The notes: generated by a model not told the origin, from the letters alone. A stretch of DNA of 64,000 bases from Neptunomonas phycophila (GCF_001922575.1 NZ_MRCI01000001.1:1364001-1428000), one strand, 5' to 3'; counted from the first letter of the stretch, positions 36,536 to 45,050 are shown. Made by a program: numbers and translations.

Positions 36536-36625
36536 GGAATCTATTTAACATGTAAGTGCGTAATTGTAAGAGTTCACATAATTAATAGCTTTGAGATCAA
36601 AGCAGTTCTGACAAGGAGAACTAGA

Positions 36626-36934
36626 ATGTCTAGTGAAGGTTATCATGAACCCGTCAGCGAATTATCTGACGAAACCCGTGACATGCATCGCGCTGTTGTA
36701 TCCCTTATGGAAGAGTTGGAGGCGGTAGATTGGTATAACCAGCGAATTGATGCGTGCAAGGATGAAGAGCTTAAAAAAATCTTAGCGCACAACCGTGATG
36801 AAGAAAAAGAGCATGCGGCAATGGTGATTGAGTGGATCCGTCGTAAAGATGCAAAATTTAATGATGAATTAAAGGACTATTTGTTTACAGAAGGATCAAT
36901 CACAGATCATGAAGTAAACGCGAACAGTAAATAA
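36626..36934 (+). CDS. encapsulated-ferritin-like (EncFtn-type) protein without encapsulin neighbour
   Basis: A 102-residue, two-helix ferritin-like protein. It closely resembles the EncFtn family known from Rhodospirillum rubrum: EELEAVDWYNQRIDA and HNRDEEKEHAAMVIEWIRR hold the iron ligands. Glu-30, Glu-60 and His-63 fit the ferroxidase centre, Glu-29 and Glu-32 with Trp-36 and Tyr-37 the entry region. EncFtn assembles as a ring of dimers and oxidises Fe2+ for storage inside an encapsulin shell. Here the next gene is a glyoxalase, no encapsulin is nearby, and the C-terminus (HEVNANSK) lacks the usual hydrophobic targeting peptide. Strong RBS (aaggaga). Probably a free-standing ferroxidase. 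Confidence 0.88.
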   Translation: MSSEGYHEPVSELSDETRDMHRAVVSLMEELEAVDWYNQRIDACKDEELKKILAHNRDEEKEHAAMVIEWIRRKDAKFNDELKDYLFTEGSITDHEVNANSK

Positions 36935-36970
36935 AGCCGCTACTTACATCAATAGTCGACGTACCTACCC

Positions 36971-36998
36971 AAAAAACCGCATAATATGCGGTTTTTTT
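36971..36998 (+). terminator. rho-independent terminator after the ferritin-like gene
   Basis: Perfect stem aaaaaaccgcat/atgcggtttttt with loop aat, and a seven-base T-run. It isolates the ferritin-like gene from the downstream gene, so the ferritin is monocistronic. Confidence 0.92.
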
Positions 36999-37017
36999 GT
37001 ATTGAAAGGTAAGTGAT

Positions 37018-37401
37018 ATGCTTTTAGGGGTTCATCATGCTGCGATTATCTGTTCGAATTATGAGCAGTCTAAATTTTTCTATACCCAGATACTCGGCCT
37101 TTCTATTATTGCTGAGCACTACCGAGAAGCTCGCCAGTCTTGGAAGCTGGATTTGGGGATGCCGGATGGTAGCCAAATTGAGCTGTTTTCTTTTCAAGAT
37201 GCACCTGCGCGTCCAAGCTATCCTGAAGCTCAAGGTTTAAGGCATCTTGCTTTTAAGGTAGAAAACCTAGATACCGTTGTCGCTCATCTTAAGCAGTCTG
37301 GCGTTGCGGTTGAGCCGATTCGTGTCGATGAATATACCGGCAAACGGTTTACATTTTTTAGTGATCCAGATGATTTGCCATTAGAGCTCTATGAGTTGTA
37401 A
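37018..37401 (+). CDS. gloA2: VOC superfamily protein, YaeR/GloA2 type
   Basis: A 127-residue glyoxalase-fold metal-binding protein. It aligns with E. coli YaeR throughout: GVHHAAIICSNYEQSKFFYTQILG, EHYREARQSWKLDL, RPSYPEAQGLRHLAF, and the end KRFTFFSDPDDLPLELYEL. His near residue 6, His in GLRHLAF and Glu in PLELYEL are the expected metal ligands. The enzymatic role of YaeR is not firmly known; the relation to glyoxalase I is structural. It starts 20 bases after the terminator with an aaggt RBS. Confidence 0.85.
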   Translation: MLLGVHHAAIICSNYEQSKFFYTQILGLSIIAEHYREARQSWKLDLGMPDGSQIELFSFQDAPARPSYPEAQGLRHLAFKVENLDTVVAHLKQSGVAVEPIRVDEYTGKRFTFFSDPDDLPLELYEL

Positions 37402-37438
37402 TTTTATATAATTAATATTAATACTTGGGTTTAGTGTT

Positions 37439-37927
37439 TTGATTAGTAAAGATAAAGTGTCAGTTCTTTTTGTTTGTTTAGGTAATATTTGCCGATCCCC
37501 TAGTGCGCATGGGGTGTTTCAAACTTTGGCAGAGCGTCAGGGGTTGAGCGATCGTATCCGCGTCGATTCGGCGGGCACGGCCGCCTACCATATAGGTAAA
37601 GCCCCTGATCCTCGCTCCATCGCGGCCGCTAAAAGTAGAGGCTATGATCTGACCCGCTTGCGCGCACGACAAGTGAGTGCTGATGACTTTAATGAGTATG
37701 ACTATATCCTAGCTATGGATAATGAGAACCTGGCTAATTTAAAGACGCTTAAAGCTGATGGCTATCGCGGCAAACTTGGTTTGTTCTTGGATTATGCGCA
37801 ATCGATTGAAAGTGAAGTGCCTGATCCTTATTACGGAGGGGATGCAGGCTTTAACCATGTGCTGGACCTTGTAGAAAACGCTTCAACAGGACTGCTGATG
37901 AGTATCCAGCGAGATCACCGTCTATGA
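37439..37927 (+). CDS. low-molecular-weight protein tyrosine phosphatase
   Basis: A 162-residue cytoplasmic phosphatase. The P-loop VCLGNICRSPSA (C-x5-R-S/T) lies near residue 12 and the general acid Asp is in EVPDPYYGG near residue 125. It removes phosphate from tyrosine in target proteins, in some bacteria those of exopolysaccharide export; no polysaccharide cluster is here. The start is a TTG (MISKDKVSVLF) with poor RBS, so the true N-terminus may differ by a few residues. It overlaps murB by four bases (ATGA); pseudomonads have the same ptpA-murB pair after kdsB. Confidence 0.9.
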   Translation: MISKDKVSVLFVCLGNICRSPSAHGVFQTLAERQGLSDRIRVDSAGTAAYHIGKAPDPRSIAAAKSRGYDLTRLRARQVSADDFNEYDYILAMDNENLANLKTLKADGYRGKLGLFLDYAQSIESEVPDPYYGGDAGFNHVLDLVENASTGLLMSIQRDHRL

Positions 37928-38940
37928 AGTATATCTCAGACTATGCGCTCAGTGAGTACAATACACTCGGGTTTCGATCAGTCGCCCAGTTTTTTGCTGA
38001 GCCGCAATCGCCAGAAGAGATTGAGGCTTGCATACAGTGGGCCAAAGAGAAACAACTTTCGGTTCATGTGCTAGGAGGAGGCAGTAATGTCTTATTGGCT
38101 CCACAGGTTAATGGATTGGTGCTCAAACCGGCATTGAATGATATTTCTTTTGAGCTTAAGGGGGACGATGTTCTTGTAACCGTGGGAGCCGGAACGGACT
38201 GGCATGAGCTTGTCCGGTGGACGGTGGAGCGGGGATGGTCTGGCATCGAAAGCATGGCTTTAATTCCTGGCTCAGTAGGTGCTGCCCCTGTTCAAAATAT
38301 CGGCGCCTACGGTACTGAGTTAAAAGACGTTTTTTATCGCTTAACAGCTTTCGATACCCAGCAAAACTCGTGGGTGAGTTTTACGAAGGAAGCGTGCAAT
38401 TTTGCTTATCGTGATAGTCGATTTAAGCAAGAAAAGGGTCGTTTTATCATCGCTGAAGTCGTGCTCAAACTATCGAGAACCGCGACCGTTAATGTTAAAT
38501 ATGATGCTTTAACAGGGTACTTTTCAGGTCTGGGTATCGATAAGCCAAGCTTAGTACAGGTGTTTGATGGCGTTTGTGCTGTTCGCAGAGCAAAGTTGCC
38601 AGATCCCAATGAGTTAGCTAACGCGGGAAGTTTTTTTAAGAACCCCGTTATTTCGGCAGATCATTACCAGCAGATTTTAGAACACTGGCCTACACTGGTT
38701 GGGTATCCAGAACCGGATGGTCGCGTTAAAGTGGCCGCAGGCTGGTTAATTGATAAGTGCCAGTGGAAAGGTTATCGCCAAGGGCCAGTAGGCGTTTATG
38801 AGAAGCAGGCTTTAGTGCTTGTTCACTATGGCGATGGTACTCGTGATCAGTTATTAGCCCTTGCTTCTGATATTAAAGAATCAATCCATTCAGCCTTTGG
38901 TATTGATTTGGAAATTGAACCTCAATTGTTCCCGCGTTGA
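37924..38940 (+). CDS. murB: UDP-N-acetylenolpyruvoylglucosamine reductase
   Basis: A 338-residue FAD enzyme that reduces UDP-GlcNAc-enolpyruvate to UDP-MurNAc with NADPH in peptidoglycan synthesis. Motifs: YNTLGFRSVAQFF, FAD-binding VLGGGSNVLL, LIPGSVGAAPVQNIGAYG, FAYRDSRFK with the substrate Tyr/Arg, and catalytic Ser in ANAGSFFKNPV. Length and the C-terminal Glu region (DLEIEPQLFPR) match type I MurB of E. coli. It overlaps the phosphatase gene by four bases, so the two are co-translated. Confidence 0.96.
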   Translation: MKYISDYALSEYNTLGFRSVAQFFAEPQSPEEIEACIQWAKEKQLSVHVLGGGSNVLLAPQVNGLVLKPALNDISFELKGDDVLVTVGAGTDWHELVRWTVERGWSGIESMALIPGSVGAAPVQNIGAYGTELKDVFYRLTAFDTQQNSWVSFTKEACNFAYRDSRFKQEKGRFIIAEVVLKLSRTATVNVKYDALTGYFSGLGIDKPSLVQVFDGVCAVRRAKLPDPNELANAGSFFKNPVISADHYQQILEHWPTLVGYPEPDGRVKVAAGWLIDKCQWKGYRQGPVGVYEKQALVLVHYGDGTRDQLLALASDIKESIHSAFGIDLEIEPQLFPR

Positions 38941-39058
38941 GACACTTATAATGCTAATATTTGAATAAAGCTGTTAGTGGCACTAATCGGCACTTTTAAA
39001 TGGCGCTCATAATAAAAATAAAGCTGCGTAGTCAGCTGCAAGGCTTGGAGGCTTGTTA

Positions 39059-39925
39059 GTGAAAAACCTTAAAATTAAACAAAAAATGTTGGTCTTAACC
39101 GCTATTCCACTGTTGATTGCTGTTGTAGCAATTATGGCGGTGTCTATTTATCAAATTAAGGCCTCGGGTGAACAGGAAATACAGAACCTTCGTTTTTCGA
39201 TGGTTGAAGATAAGCAAGCTGCACTTAAAGACAGTATGGATATTGTGAAGTCTGCTGTCAGCCCCATTTTAAAGAATTACCCTCAGTCGCCTGAGGCACT
39301 CAGTCAATTAAAAGAGACGCTTAGTGCGATTCGTTACGGTGACGAAGACGGTTATATTTTCGCATTCACTTTTGATGGTGAAACCACAGTACACCCTGGG
39401 CAGCCTCAACTGGTTGGCCAAAACATGATAGATATGCAAGATTCTAATGGCACTAAAGTCATTGCAGAATTAATAAAAGTTGCACGTAATGGGGGCGGCT
39501 TTGTTGAATACCATTGGCATAAGCCCTCGGTTGACGAAGAGCTACCAAAGCTGAGTTACGCAACCGCATTACATGAGTTGGGGTGGATGATAGGTACAGG
39601 CTTTTATATTGATGATATTGATAGTTCAATCAATAAGTTACAGAGTGAAGTTGATAATAAAGTTGAAAAGACAGTCTTGCTGTCTCTTGGTATTGGCTTA
39701 GTGATTTTGATTGTCATGATTACCATTAACTTATGGGTAGCAAATCGGACAATGGTGCGTCCTATATTAGAGCTGTCTGAAAGCGCTCGTCAGATGAGTT
39801 TAGGTAAAATGGACGAGGAAATTAAAGTTAATTCATCAGATGAAATTGGTGAGCTTGCCGATGCAATCAGTCGCATGCAGAAAAGTTTAAAAGTGGTATT
39901 TAAAAAGTTACGCCAAAAGAATTAA
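39059..39925 (+). CDS. membrane sensor with Cache and HAMP domains, no output domain
   Basis: A 288-residue protein: TM1 (about 9-30), a periplasmic single Cache domain (about 35-190, with EDGYIFAFTFDGETTVHPGQPQLVGQN and the pattern GWMIGTGFYIDDID), TM2 (about 205-228), and a HAMP domain (about 230-285, VRPILELSESARQMSLGKMDEEIKV...DEIGELADAISRMQKSL). It then stops, 13 residues after HAMP. Chemoreceptors or cyclases would continue with an MCP hairpin or GGDEF domain. GTG at 39059 is chosen because ggagg lies seven bases upstream. It is either a receptor stripped of its output or a natural partner that works through HAMP dimerisation. Confidence 0.82.
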   Translation: MKNLKIKQKMLVLTAIPLLIAVVAIMAVSIYQIKASGEQEIQNLRFSMVEDKQAALKDSMDIVKSAVSPILKNYPQSPEALSQLKETLSAIRYGDEDGYIFAFTFDGETTVHPGQPQLVGQNMIDMQDSNGTKVIAELIKVARNGGGFVEYHWHKPSVDEELPKLSYATALHELGWMIGTGFYIDDIDSSINKLQSEVDNKVEKTVLLSLGIGLVILIVMITINLWVANRTMVRPILELSESARQMSLGKMDEEIKVNSSDEIGELADAISRMQKSLKVVFKKLRQKN

Positions 39926-40046
39926 AGGGCCTAGCTTAATTAATCCATCATCATATTCAATGATTAAGGCGACGGGCTAAAAAACGCCCGCCGCTGTGTT
40001 TTTAAAGCCCGCTCTCTTTTCGTTTTTACTAACCTGTGGCCTTTAT

Positions 40047-40685
40047 ATGTCCTGTTCTTTACCGTCCCAACCGCTTCCCATTTTGTATTCGTTTCGTCGT
40101 TGTCCCTATGCAATTCGTGCGCGTATCGCGCTCGTTTATAGTGGTGTGGAAGTAGAGCATCGTGAAGTTGTGCTAAAAGACAAACCCAAAGCAATGTTAG
40201 CGATTTCACCTAAAGGGACAGTGCCTGTTTTACAGCTCCCGGATGGGCGAGTGCTTGAGGAGAGCACCGATATTATGCGTTGGGCTTTGCTCCAGCATGA
40301 TGGAAAGGGGTGGTTGACTGAAGCTAATGAGGCTGACGTTAGTCGGTTGATAATGATAAATGACTCAGAATTTAAGCCTTGGTTGGATCGTTATAAGTAT
40401 GCCGATCGATATCCTGAGCATCCGATGGAGTATTATCGCTCTCAGTGTGAGGAGTGGCTGGCGCAGATAGAAGGCTATTTGCTAGCTAACGATGGTTGTT
40501 TGCTGTCAGCTCAATATACGATGGCCGACATGGCGATTTTCCCTTTTATAAGGCAATGCGCGCATGTTGATAAAGCGTGGTTTGAGCAAAGCCCGTACCC
40601 AAATTTGAAAATATGGCTAACGGGTTTGCTTGAGTCTAGCTTGTTCGCTTCTGTTATGATGAAGCATCCTCAATGGAAAGGATGA
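40047..40685 (+). CDS. glutathione S-transferase family protein
   Basis: About 212 residues from MSCSLPSQP. The N-terminal thioredoxin fold has SFRRCPYAIRARIALVYSG (active-site Cys-Pro-Tyr as in glutaredoxin-like GSTs), cis-Pro in GTVPVLQLPDG and the glutathione-binding ESTDIMRW. The C-terminal helical domain has the conserved capping region YTMADMAIFPFIRQ. It probably conjugates or reduces small electrophiles. The longer reading from GTG at 39996 gives a hydrophobic N-terminus that is not family-like. The RBS is weak, so the exact start is uncertain. Confidence 0.85.
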   Translation: MSCSLPSQPLPILYSFRRCPYAIRARIALVYSGVEVEHREVVLKDKPKAMLAISPKGTVPVLQLPDGRVLEESTDIMRWALLQHDGKGWLTEANEADVSRLIMINDSEFKPWLDRYKYADRYPEHPMEYYRSQCEEWLAQIEGYLLANDGCLLSAQYTMADMAIFPFIRQCAHVDKAWFEQSPYPNLKIWLTGLLESSLFASVMMKHPQWKG

Positions 40686-40733
40686 CAGGACGGTATTAAA
40701 TGCCGTGTATCCACAAGGAATGTGAGGCTAAAA

Positions 40734-41744
40734 ATGTTAGATGAGGATATAAGCAAGCGGGTTTGGATTGCTCGATATTTGATGGTTATAGGTATAGTGA
40801 TATTGCACGTACCTCCTTATCAAGCGCTAAGTGAACTCGATGGCTCAATTTTTGGCTATATAAAAGCTTTTTTTGCTCACGGTGTTTTTCGTGCTTCAGT
40901 GCCTGTGCTTACGGTTATGTCAGGGTATTTGATCTTTGCTACCCAGTTACACTTAAAGCCTGTCAAACTCTTTAAAAAGAAAGTTTCTACCTTGCTGGTT
41001 CCACTTATCCTATGGAATTTACCCCTTGCGATAGCCGTGTATTTGGTTCAGCGCTTTAACATCATCGATTATCAATTCTCGATGGAGCTGTATCCGTTTG
41101 ATCTATTTATCTGGCTTGACGCTAATCTGGGCTTAAGCCGTATTCCAATCAATTACCCGCTTAATTTTTTGAGGGACTTATTCGTCATCGCATTGTTGTC
41201 TCCGCTCATTGGTTGGGTTTTGAAAAAAGGCGCATTTTTAGGGCTAGTGGGGGTGTTTATAGTTTACTTCTATAATGTGGAAGGTGAATTGATTTTGAGA
41301 AACTCGATGTTAATTAGTTTCTATTGTGGGGCCTTATTAGCATACAAATCATACGATCTTCGCCGGCTAGATAAGTATGCATTTCCTTGTTTATTAAGCT
41401 TCGTTGTTGTGTGTATATCGATTGTTGCTTTCCAGATAGAAAATCGCGAGTTATTCAGAATGGTGTCTCCTTTTATGATTTGGCCCGCGTTATCCCTGTT
41501 AGAGTCAACTAAACTGGGTACGTTACTGTATCGCTATTCAGGGAATAGCTTTTTCACCTTTTTAGCGCATGGTCCGCTTTTAGTTATACTGTGGGTCGTC
41601 TTTAATAAACTACCTGTCGAATTGCCTTACTACGTTTTCTGGCTGCTAACGCCAATCATCATAGTGTGTTTAACGATCATCGCTAATCGATTGTTAAAGT
41701 GTGTAGCCCCTAAGGTTGCTTTAGTTGTATTAGGTAATCGTTAA
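40734..41744 (+). CDS. acyltransferase 3 family membrane protein
   Basis: A 336-residue integral membrane protein with about ten hydrophobic helices. It starts KRVWIARYLMVIGIVILHVP, where the His of the motif R...H typical of acyltransferase 3 (OafA/WecH-like) is present. It then shows SVPVLTVMSGYLIF and several polar residues between helices. Members transfer acetyl or other acyl groups to surface sugars or glycopeptides; the acceptor is unknown. gagg six bases upstream supports ATG 40734 over the GTG at 40722. No polysaccharide cluster surrounds it. Confidence 0.82.
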   Translation: MLDEDISKRVWIARYLMVIGIVILHVPPYQALSELDGSIFGYIKAFFAHGVFRASVPVLTVMSGYLIFATQLHLKPVKLFKKKVSTLLVPLILWNLPLAIAVYLVQRFNIIDYQFSMELYPFDLFIWLDANLGLSRIPINYPLNFLRDLFVIALLSPLIGWVLKKGAFLGLVGVFIVYFYNVEGELILRNSMLISFYCGALLAYKSYDLRRLDKYAFPCLLSFVVVCISIVAFQIENRELFRMVSPFMIWPALSLLESTKLGTLLYRYSGNSFFTFLAHGPLLVILWVVFNKLPVELPYYVFWLLTPIIIVCLTIIANRLLKCVAPKVALVVLGNR

Positions 41745-41862
41745 CTGGAAATAATTACCTTAAAGGCCTGTTTCTAGCAAAAGAAATCCGATTTTATTGG
41801 CAAAATCCTGTATATTTCGACATCGATATATAACTGTAGCTGTTGTCTGCAGAAGGAACAGA

Positions 41863-43092
41863 ATGAAATTTTCATCTTTAGATTTAGCACCCCCTTTACT
41901 ACAAGCAATTGAGGCTTGTGGTTATAGTGAAATGACACCCGTTCAAGAGAAAGCAATTATCCCGGCTCGCCGTGGTCGTGATGTCTTGGCTAATGCGCAA
42001 ACAGGAACCGGCAAGACGGCTGCTTTTGCGTTGCCAATTCTTCAGCAAATGCTTGATAAACCTCTAGCCGATGGGGCTCGTCGTCCGCGGGCTCTAATTT
42101 TAACGCCAACACGGGAGTTAGCTGAACAGCTAGCTCACACCATTGGTGCATACGCACAGTTTCTGCCATTTACGATTACTGCTTTGTATGGCGGTGTTAA
42201 GATGGGAGGGCAAGCAAATAAATTAAAAGCGGGTACGGATATTATCATTTCTACACCTGGGCGCTTGCTTGAACATATCGCTTTAGGAAATGTAAACTTG
42301 GCTGGCGTTGAGTTTACTGTGTTGGATGAAGCTGACCGCATGTTGGATATGGGCTTTATTGCTGATGTTCAAAAATTGATGCAGCACACCGCCAAAAAAC
42401 GCCAAACTTTGCTTTTTTCAGCCACCACGTCTGCGGGTGTAAATGAGTTAGCCCATAAGCTGCTCAAAAACCACGTTGATATTCGCGTGACAAAAGTGAA
42501 CACAACAGCGGATACCGTTGATCATGTAATGTATCCAGTGGAAGAGGCGCGTAAGCTAGAACTCTTCATTGAGTTATTGGATGAACAGAATTGGTTTCAA
42601 GTTCTGGTGTTTACCAGTACAAAAGAGCAAGCTGATCAGCTGATGCGTGTGCTTAAGGTTAACAAGGTCGATGCCGCTGTTTGCCATGCCGATAAAACAC
42701 AAGGCTCACGACGCCGTGCTTTAGCCGATTTTAAGTCATCAAAAATTCAAGTGCTAATCGCAACAGAAGTGGCGGCACGAGGTTTAGACATTCAAGGCTT
42801 AGACTATGTAGTGAACTACAATTTGCCGTATTTGGCTGAGGATTATGTTCATCGTATAGGAAGGACTGGCAGGGCAGGTAATAAAGGCCATGCAATCTCT
42901 TTTGTTAGTCGTGAAGAAGAACGCATTGTCGATAGCATTGAGCGAATGATTGGCGCTAAAGTTAAGCGTATCTACCGAGAGGGTTTTGAGGTAGGTAACC
43001 GTGATCAGTTATTAAAGAATATTGCTAAAAAAGGCCGTGCTAACCGTACCAACAAAGCGACACGAACCCGTATCAACCGTAATAAGGGTTAA
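41863..43092 (+). CDS. rhlE: DEAD-box ATP-dependent RNA helicase, RhlE type
   Basis: A 409-residue SF2 RNA helicase. Q motif F...Y...TPVQEKAI, motif I AQTGTGKTAAF, Ia PTRELAEQ, Ib TPGRLLEH, II LDEADRMLDMGF, III SATTS, V TEVAARGLDIQGLD, VI HRIGRTGRAG are all intact. The basic C-terminal tail (KKGRANRTNKATRTRINRNKG) is the short RNA-binding extension typical of RhlE. It would act in ribosome assembly and RNA decay with RNase E, encoded 3 kb away. The start with aagga upstream is well supported over the longer reading from 41797. Confidence 0.93.
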   Translation: MKFSSLDLAPPLLQAIEACGYSEMTPVQEKAIIPARRGRDVLANAQTGTGKTAAFALPILQQMLDKPLADGARRPRALILTPTRELAEQLAHTIGAYAQFLPFTITALYGGVKMGGQANKLKAGTDIIISTPGRLLEHIALGNVNLAGVEFTVLDEADRMLDMGFIADVQKLMQHTAKKRQTLLFSATTSAGVNELAHKLLKNHVDIRVTKVNTTADTVDHVMYPVEEARKLELFIELLDEQNWFQVLVFTSTKEQADQLMRVLKVNKVDAAVCHADKTQGSRRRALADFKSSKIQVLIATEVAARGLDIQGLDYVVNYNLPYLAEDYVHRIGRTGRAGNKGHAISFVSREEERIVDSIERMIGAKVKRIYREGFEVGNRDQLLKNIAKKGRANRTNKATRTRINRNKG

Positions 43093-43111
43093 CGGGGCTT
43101 TTTAGCTGTGA

Positions 43112-43134
43112 GTTAGAGAGGCTATTACTCTAAC
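43112..43134 (+). other. stem-loop between rhlE and the DUF6172 gene
   Basis: 7-bp arms gttagag/ctctaac with a nine-base loop, 20 bases past the rhlE stop. No T-run; may be a weak rho-assisted stop or processing site. Confidence 0.4.
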
Positions 43135-43159
43135 CTCATAATAAGTACTTAGGAAAATC

Positions 43160-43468
43160 ATGAAAAAAACCTTTGAATTATCACATCCCAAAATTAAGTA
43201 CCCGCGCCTTGTAGAAGGTGCTAAGCATGACGTTAAAAAGTACTTAAAGCGCGAGCGTAATAAGCAGTTGCCTGCAGGTGCTGATTATTGGGATTTTGAT
43301 TGTAAGTTTGGTCTAACAGAAGATACAGCCGAACCTGTAGCCGTTTCAGACATCAATGGCCGAATAAGCGAAATTGAAGCTCAGCAATTAACTTCTTTTT
43401 ATGTCGAAATTATTGCTAAGCCGGGTCATCGTAGTTTTGTAGAGCGTGACGAGTACGATCAAGACTAA
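43160..43468 (+). CDS. DUF6172 family small protein
   Basis: A 102-residue soluble protein starting MKKTFELSHPKIKYPRLVEGAKHDVKKYLKRERNK, a strongly basic N-terminal half, followed by YWDFDCKFG and FYVEIIAKPGHR. This pattern matches a conserved family of unknown function (DUF6172 by recall). The basic half could bind nucleic acid. It has an agga RBS and is followed by a terminator, so it may be co-transcribed with rhlE or transcribed alone. Confidence 0.7.
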   Translation: MKKTFELSHPKIKYPRLVEGAKHDVKKYLKRERNKQLPAGADYWDFDCKFGLTEDTAEPVAVSDINGRISEIEAQQLTSFYVEIIAKPGHRSFVERDEYDQD

Positions 43469-43484
43469 TTGTTGTCTCGTTCTT

Positions 43485-43511
43485 AAAAAGCCTGCATTTA
43501 GCGGGTTTTTT
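43485..43511 (+). terminator. rho-independent terminator after the DUF6172 gene
   Basis: Stem aaaaagcctgc/gcgggttttt with loop attta, including G-T pairs, followed by further T residues. It is 16 bases past the stop codon. Confidence 0.8.
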
Positions 43512-43594
43512 TGTGTCTATAATTGACCCTAGTAAATAATTGATACTCTTGTCTGTTTAAGGAACAACGGCGGTATAGCTAGGTCAATCATTGG

Positions 43595-43610
43595 TCAGGA
43601 TTTCTCCTGA
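43595..43610 (+). other. small leader hairpin upstream of marC
   Basis: Perfect 6-bp inverted repeat tcagga/tcctga with loop tttc, 30 bases before the marC start and followed by a T-rich stretch. It could affect translation or act as a weak attenuator. Confidence 0.4.
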
Positions 43611-43639
43611 ACTAGTTTTCTTTTTGAGTAGGGCTTTTC

Positions 43640-44263
43640 ATGCACGCTGATCATTTGATTAAAGATGCGTTAATTTTATGGGCAACCATTGACCCTGTAG
43701 GAACACTCGCTATCTTTGCGGGCTTAACAGCACGTTTAGACCAAAAAGCTCGCTTTAGAACGGCGCTTAAAGCAACGTTATATTCGGCAATTATTCTAAT
43801 AAGTGCGGTTTTAGTTGGGCAATTGCTTTTGTCAGCCATGGGGATTCGGTTAATTTCTTTGCAAGTGGCCGGTGGCATTATTCTATTTTTGTTTGGCCTA
43901 AAAATGATCTTTGGCAATGGCGCAGGAGAGGACCCCTCGCATGCGGAAGAGGGACATGATATTGCTGTTTTTCCTTTGGCAGTACCCTCTATAGCCTCAC
44001 CTGGAGCTATTATGGCCGCTATTGTTTTGACGGATAACCATACGCATCCCATATCAGATCAGGTAGGAACAGTGATGGTAATCTGTTTGATACTTGGCAT
44101 CACATTTTTGTTTATGCTGGCTGCAGCGCCGGTGATTCGTTTAATTGGTAATAATGGCGCTTCCATTCTGATACGTGTTATGGGAATGCTGCTGGCAGCC
44201 TTGTCAATTGAGTTAGTGTTTGAAGGCTTGAACTTGTTTAATTTGCTTCAGTTACCTAGCTAG
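43640..44263 (+). CDS. MarC family integral membrane protein
   Basis: A 207-residue inner-membrane protein with six hydrophobic segments. The opening ALILWATIDPVGTLAIFAGLTA, IILFLFGLKMIFG and the conserved VPSIASPGAIMAAIVL identify the MarC/UPF0056 family (E. coli YchE, YhgN). The function remains unclear; an amino acid export role has been proposed for some members. The start is ATG with weak RBS. Monocistronic between two intergenic regions. Confidence 0.88.
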   Translation: MHADHLIKDALILWATIDPVGTLAIFAGLTARLDQKARFRTALKATLYSAIILISAVLVGQLLLSAMGIRLISLQVAGGIILFLFGLKMIFGNGAGEDPSHAEEGHDIAVFPLAVPSIASPGAIMAAIVLTDNHTHPISDQVGTVMVICLILGITFLFMLAAAPVIRLIGNNGASILIRVMGMLLAALSIELVFEGLNLFNLLQLPS

Positions 44264-44466
44264 TTGCCCTATTTGTATTGTTTGGTTGTTTTATTCGTTG
44301 AAACGTTTAGCCGTTATTACTGTCGTAAATTAACGGTTAGCATATTAATGAAAAGTACCGATCTTAATAGCCGCGTAACCGATGAATGGTAAACAACGTC
44401 CACTGTGTTTTTTATTGTGACTAAGGTCAAATTTTACTTTGCTAGAATCGTCATAGGGATAGATTA

Positions 44467-44928
44467 ATGAGTTGGCTTGAACTAAAAGTGCCGCCTGTTA
44501 TTGTGGCTGCATTGTGCGGGTTGTTGATGTGGGCACTGGATGTGTGCACTCATGATATGTATATCTCACGTGAAGTTAGAGTGACCTTATGGTCTATTTT
44601 TATGGTGCTGGCTATCACGTTTGGCGTGGCAGGTGTGCTGTGTTTTAGGCGCCACAAGACTACCGTTAACCCTATGTTTCCTCGCGAAAGCTCGGCGCTG
44701 GTTACCGATGGTGTATATCGCGCTACGCGAAACCCTATGTATTTCGCGCTGTTGTGTGTGTTGTTCGCTTGGTGGTGTTATTTAACCAATGTTTGGTCGC
44801 TTACTGGCTGCGTTTTATTTGTTTTATACATGAATCGTTTTCAAATAGAGCCGGAGGAGCGCGTGTTGGCTAGTAAATTTGGTGAAGCTTTTAATGCTTA
44901 TAAGGCGGAAGTGAGGCGTTGGATTTAG
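44467..44928 (+). CDS. isoprenylcysteine carboxyl methyltransferase-like membrane protein
   Basis: A 153-residue protein with four hydrophobic helices. The C-terminal half carries LVTDGVYRATRNPMYFALLC and EPEERVLASKFGEAFNAYKAEVRRWI, the ICMT/PEMT-type SAM-binding signature (R-x-P-x-Y followed by E-E). It is likely to methylate a lipid or small membrane substrate; the substrate is unknown. ATG with aggga upstream (agggatagatta). Stands alone before speE. Confidence 0.85.
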   Translation: MSWLELKVPPVIVAALCGLLMWALDVCTHDMYISREVRVTLWSIFMVLAITFGVAGVLCFRRHKTTVNPMFPRESSALVTDGVYRATRNPMYFALLCVLFAWWCYLTNVWSLTGCVLFVLYMNRFQIEPEERVLASKFGEAFNAYKAEVRRWI

Positions 44929-44990
44929 CATTTGCATGTGATATTACTTGCCAATGACCTGTTAAAAAGTGTAAAAACCCCTTTTCGTTG

Positions 44991-45016
44991 ATGCCCAGTG
45001 ATTGCTGGGCATTTTA
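44991..45016 (+). terminator. stem-loop between methyltransferase gene and speE
   Basis: Perfect 8-bp stem atgcccag/ctgggcat with loop tgattg, followed by ttttagttttt. It is 62 bases past the methyltransferase stop and 35 before the speE start, so it is either a terminator or part of the speE leader. Confidence 0.65.
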
Positions 45017-45050
45017 GTTTTTAGGTTTTGATCGGAACGGATATTTCACA

